DNA from: Kordiimonas gwangyangensis DSM 19435 = JCM 12864 | GTDB taxonomy: Bacteria > Pseudomonadota > Alphaproteobacteria > Sphingomonadales > Kordiimonadaceae | Assembly (NCBI RefSeq): GCF_000375545.1 | Contig: NZ_AQXF01000003.1 | Location: 452,595-516,594, forward strand | Direction of reading: 5' to 3' | DNA: 64,000 nt | Shown here: piece by piece, positions 62,132 through 64,000 of the stretch | Layout: every line of letters begins with the position of its first letter | Numbering within the stretch: the stretch's first letter is position 1 | Program-made: the position numbers and the translations under genes | The notes under the pieces: model-generated | Databases searched by the model: none | Told to the model about the DNA's origin: nothing | The model's input: only the letters and a program-made list of their open reading frames with translations

Positions 62132-64000
62132 ATGGCTGATCTTCTCATCGAACTTTTCTCGGAAGAAATTCCCGCAGGCATGCAGAAAAAAGCGTCCGAG
62201 GACCTTGAAGTCATGGTGCTCAAGGGGCTTGAGGATGCAGGGCTGAAGGCTGAGGCTTCCGAAGCCTATGCTACACCGCGCCGCCTTGTGCTCGCGGTCT
62301 CCGGTTTACCGCTGGGTACGCCTGATGTGCGTGAGGAACGCCGCGGCCCGCGCATCGACGCGCCAGAGAAAGCCATTGAGGGTTTCTTGCGCGGTGCAAA
62401 GGTTGCGCGGCATGAGTGCGAAGAACGGGAAGACCCCAAAGGCACGTTCCTTTATGCGATTATTGAGAAAAAAGGCCAGGAAACCGCTTCGGTTGTCGCT
62501 CAGGTTCTTGAGCAGACAGTGCGCAACTTCCCGTGGCCCAAGTCCCAGCGCTGGGGCGAGGGCAGCCTCAAATGGGTACGCCCGCTGCAAAGTATTCTTT
62601 GTGTGTTTAATGACCGTTTGGTTCCCTTCCAGATAGAGACTGGCGAGACAAAGACCATCTCTAAGGAAGACGTAAAGGAAGCTCCAAACGAGTGGAAGCC
62701 CTATCCCTCTGCTGTGCGAATGGAAGCAACCAACGTTACCTACGGGCACCGGTTTATGGCTCCGGACAGTTTTGCAGTCGACAATTTTGCGGACTATAAA
62801 GCCAAGCTCCTTGACCATAAGGTCATGCTGGATCCGGTTGAGCGCATGACCCTGATCGCTGACCGCGCGAAAGCGCTGGCGGCTGAGAAGGGTGTCGAGT
62901 GGGTTGAGGACAAGGGCCTGCTCGCGGAAGTCGCTGGCCTTGTTGAATGGCCGGTACCTATCATGGGTTCCTTCGACCCCGCGTTCATGAGCGTGCCGGA
63001 AGAAGTGCTGATCCTGACGATGAAAAAGGACCAGAAATATTTTGTCACGCGCGACAAGTCGACGGGCAAGCTGGCACCTTTCTTCATCACCGTGTCGAAC
63101 ATCGAACCCACTGATGGTGGCAAGATGGTCGCAGCTGGCAACGAGCGCGTGCTGACTGCGCGGCTGTCGGACGCCAAATTCTTCTGGGAACAGGACCTCA
63201 AGCACAAGCTTGAAGACAACCTGCCGCAGCTCGCGGACATTGTGTTCCATATTGAGCTTGGCCGTGTCTCTGACCGCGTGGAGCGCATGAAGGCGCTGGC
63301 GCGCTATCTCGCGCAGTTCATCCCCGGCTGTGATGTGGATGAGGCTGAGCGCGCCGCAGAGCTCGCGAAAGCTGACCTTGTCTCCGGCATGGTGTTCGAA
63401 TTCCCTGAGGTTCAGGGTGTAATGGGCCGCTACTATGCCAAAGCGCAGGGCGAAAGCGACGCAGTGGCAGATGCCATTCGTGACCACTATGCGCCCGCAG
63501 GCCCCAATGACGATTGCCCAACCGCACCGGTGTCGGTAGCGGTCGCGCTTGCCGAAAAGCTCGATACCCTCATGGGCTTCTTCGCGATTGATAAACGCCC
63601 GACCGGGTCGAAGGACCCATACGCCCTTCGCCGCGCCGCGCTTGGCATCATTCGCCTGATCACGGAGAACGGCGTAAGGCTTGAACTTGCGGAAACCCTC
63701 GTCAACGCAGCGAAGCCGCTGAAGCCTTACTTGGGGCTTATGGTCGCAGGCGCTTCCGAGGATGCCCGCGAAGAGGCTATTTTGCGTCATGTGACAGCCA
63801 CAATCGAAGATCATCTTCTGCCCTTCTTCGCGGACCGTCTGAAGGTTCAACAGCGCGACCAAGGCGTTCGCCATGACCTGATTGACGCTGTGTTCGCAAA
63901 GGGTGATGACGACCTCGTGCGCGTACTGTCGCGCGTGTCTGCGCTCTCCGCCTTCCTTGATACGGAAGACGGGGCCAACTTGCTCGCCGGCTACAAGCGC
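62132..64000 (+). CDS. glyS: Glycyl-tRNA synthetase beta chain (3'-truncated by window)
   Basis: The gene starts at ATG 62132 (MADLLIELFSEEIPAGMQKK) behind GGGAGG and stays open to the window edge, giving 623 codons. Typical features are TPRRLVLAVSGLP near the start and the HD-like and anticodon-side regions (VILDPVERM-type, PVPIMGSFD, VSNIEPTDGGK). The beta chain binds tRNA-Gly and is required for activity with GlyQ. The C-terminal anticodon-binding domain lies outside the window. Confidence 0.95.
   Translation, partial: MADLLIELFSEEIPAGMQKKASEDLEVMVLKGLEDAGLKAEASEAYATPRRLVLAVSGLPLGTPDVREERRGPRIDAPEKAIEGFLRGAKVARHECEEREDPKGTFLYAIIEKKGQETASVVAQVLEQTVRNFPWPKSQRWGEGSLKWVRPLQSILCVFNDRLVPFQIETGETKTISKEDVKEAPNEWKPYPSAVRMEATNVTYGHRFMAPDSFAVDNFADYKAKLLDHKVMLDPVERMTLIADRAKALAAEKGVEWVEDKGLLAEVAGLVEWPVPIMGSFDPAFMSVPEEVLILTMKKDQKYFVTRDKSTGKLAPFFITVSNIEPTDGGKMVAAGNERVLTARLSDAKFFWEQDLKHKLEDNLPQLADIVFHIELGRVSDRVERMKALARYLAQFIPGCDVDEAERAAELAKADLVSGMVFEFPEVQGVMGRYYAKAQGESDAVADAIRDHYAPAGPNDDCPTAPVSVAVALAEKLDTLMGFFAIDKRPTGSKDPYALRRAALGIIRLITENGVRLELAETLVNAAKPLKPYLGLMVAGASEDAREEAILRHVTATIEDHLLPFFADRLKVQQRDQGVRHDLIDAVFAKGDDDLVRVLSRVSALSAFLDTEDGANLLAGYKR

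Noticed and set aside
62306-63874. 522-codon open frame on the minus strand opposite glyS
   Set aside because: Antisense shadow of glyS, which has clear family motifs.
1-64000. CRISPR arrays, insertion sequences, prophage or integron sites
   Set aside because: No repeated spacer pattern, transposase, integrase or attachment-site repeat was found on either strand.

Overview
The window is GC-rich chromosomal DNA from an alphaproteobacterium. Support for this comes from the gene neighbourhoods: a complete ccoNOQP-GHIS block, a dcw cluster in mraZ-to-ftsZ order, and a uvrC-pgsA-moaD-moaE run. FNR/FixK-type boxes of the form TTGAC-N4-GTCAA and the MurE 'DNPR' motif (meso-diaminopimelate wall, hence Gram-negative) agree with it. 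I cannot name the order or genus from sequence alone. Almost everything is housekeeping; I see no phage, insertion sequence, CRISPR array or rRNA. One tRNA (Pro, CGG) is present.

Layout. (1) 1-7630: a 5'-truncated metzincin-type protease, a CPA1 cation/proton antiporter, then a light-sensing island of heme oxygenase, a Crp-family regulator and a hybrid bacteriophytochrome histidine kinase. (2) 7772-18549: the micro-aerobic respiration block. A TauE/SafE-like membrane protein leads ccoN-O-Q-P-G-H-I-S, followed by an OmpW porin and anaerobic hemN. Each of the three transcription units has an FNR-type box about 65 bp before its start codon. (3) 18585-21462: a CadC-like membrane regulator with TPRs, divergent from a secreted S41 peptidase. 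(4) 21701-39184: the division and cell wall (dcw) cluster mraZ-rsmH-ftsL-ftsI-murE-murF-mraY-murD-ftsW-murG-murC-murB-ftsQ-ftsA-ftsZ, mostly with 1-11 nt overlaps, preceded by an array of MraZ-type boxes. ddl is absent from its usual place. (5) 39206-45973, all minus strand: moaE, moaD, pgsA, uvrC, folB, a FolM-like pteridine reductase, a CaCA exchanger and a GhrA-like reductase. (6) 46235-52888: rpmF, an M48 lipoprotein protease, an uncharacterised protein, nadC, nadA, a DODA-type dioxygenase, an MBL hydrolase and modA. A probable structured RNA lies on the plus strand between the last two. (7) 53032-56947: a tightly packed catabolic-looking operon (APC permease, DDAH/arginine-deiminase-fold hydrolase, Rieske oxygenase, UDG-family protein). 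(8) 56992-64000: tRNA-Pro, ispB, trmN6-like methyltransferase, S49 peptidase, chorismate mutase, map, glyQ and the 5' part of glyS.

The best candidates for something undescribed are the permease/amidinohydrolase/Rieske operon (53032-56378) and the three-hairpin RNA-like element (51841-52021). The FNR trio and the MraZ box array give testable regulatory models. Start codons were chosen from ribosome-binding sites and family N-termini, so several differ from the longest open frame.
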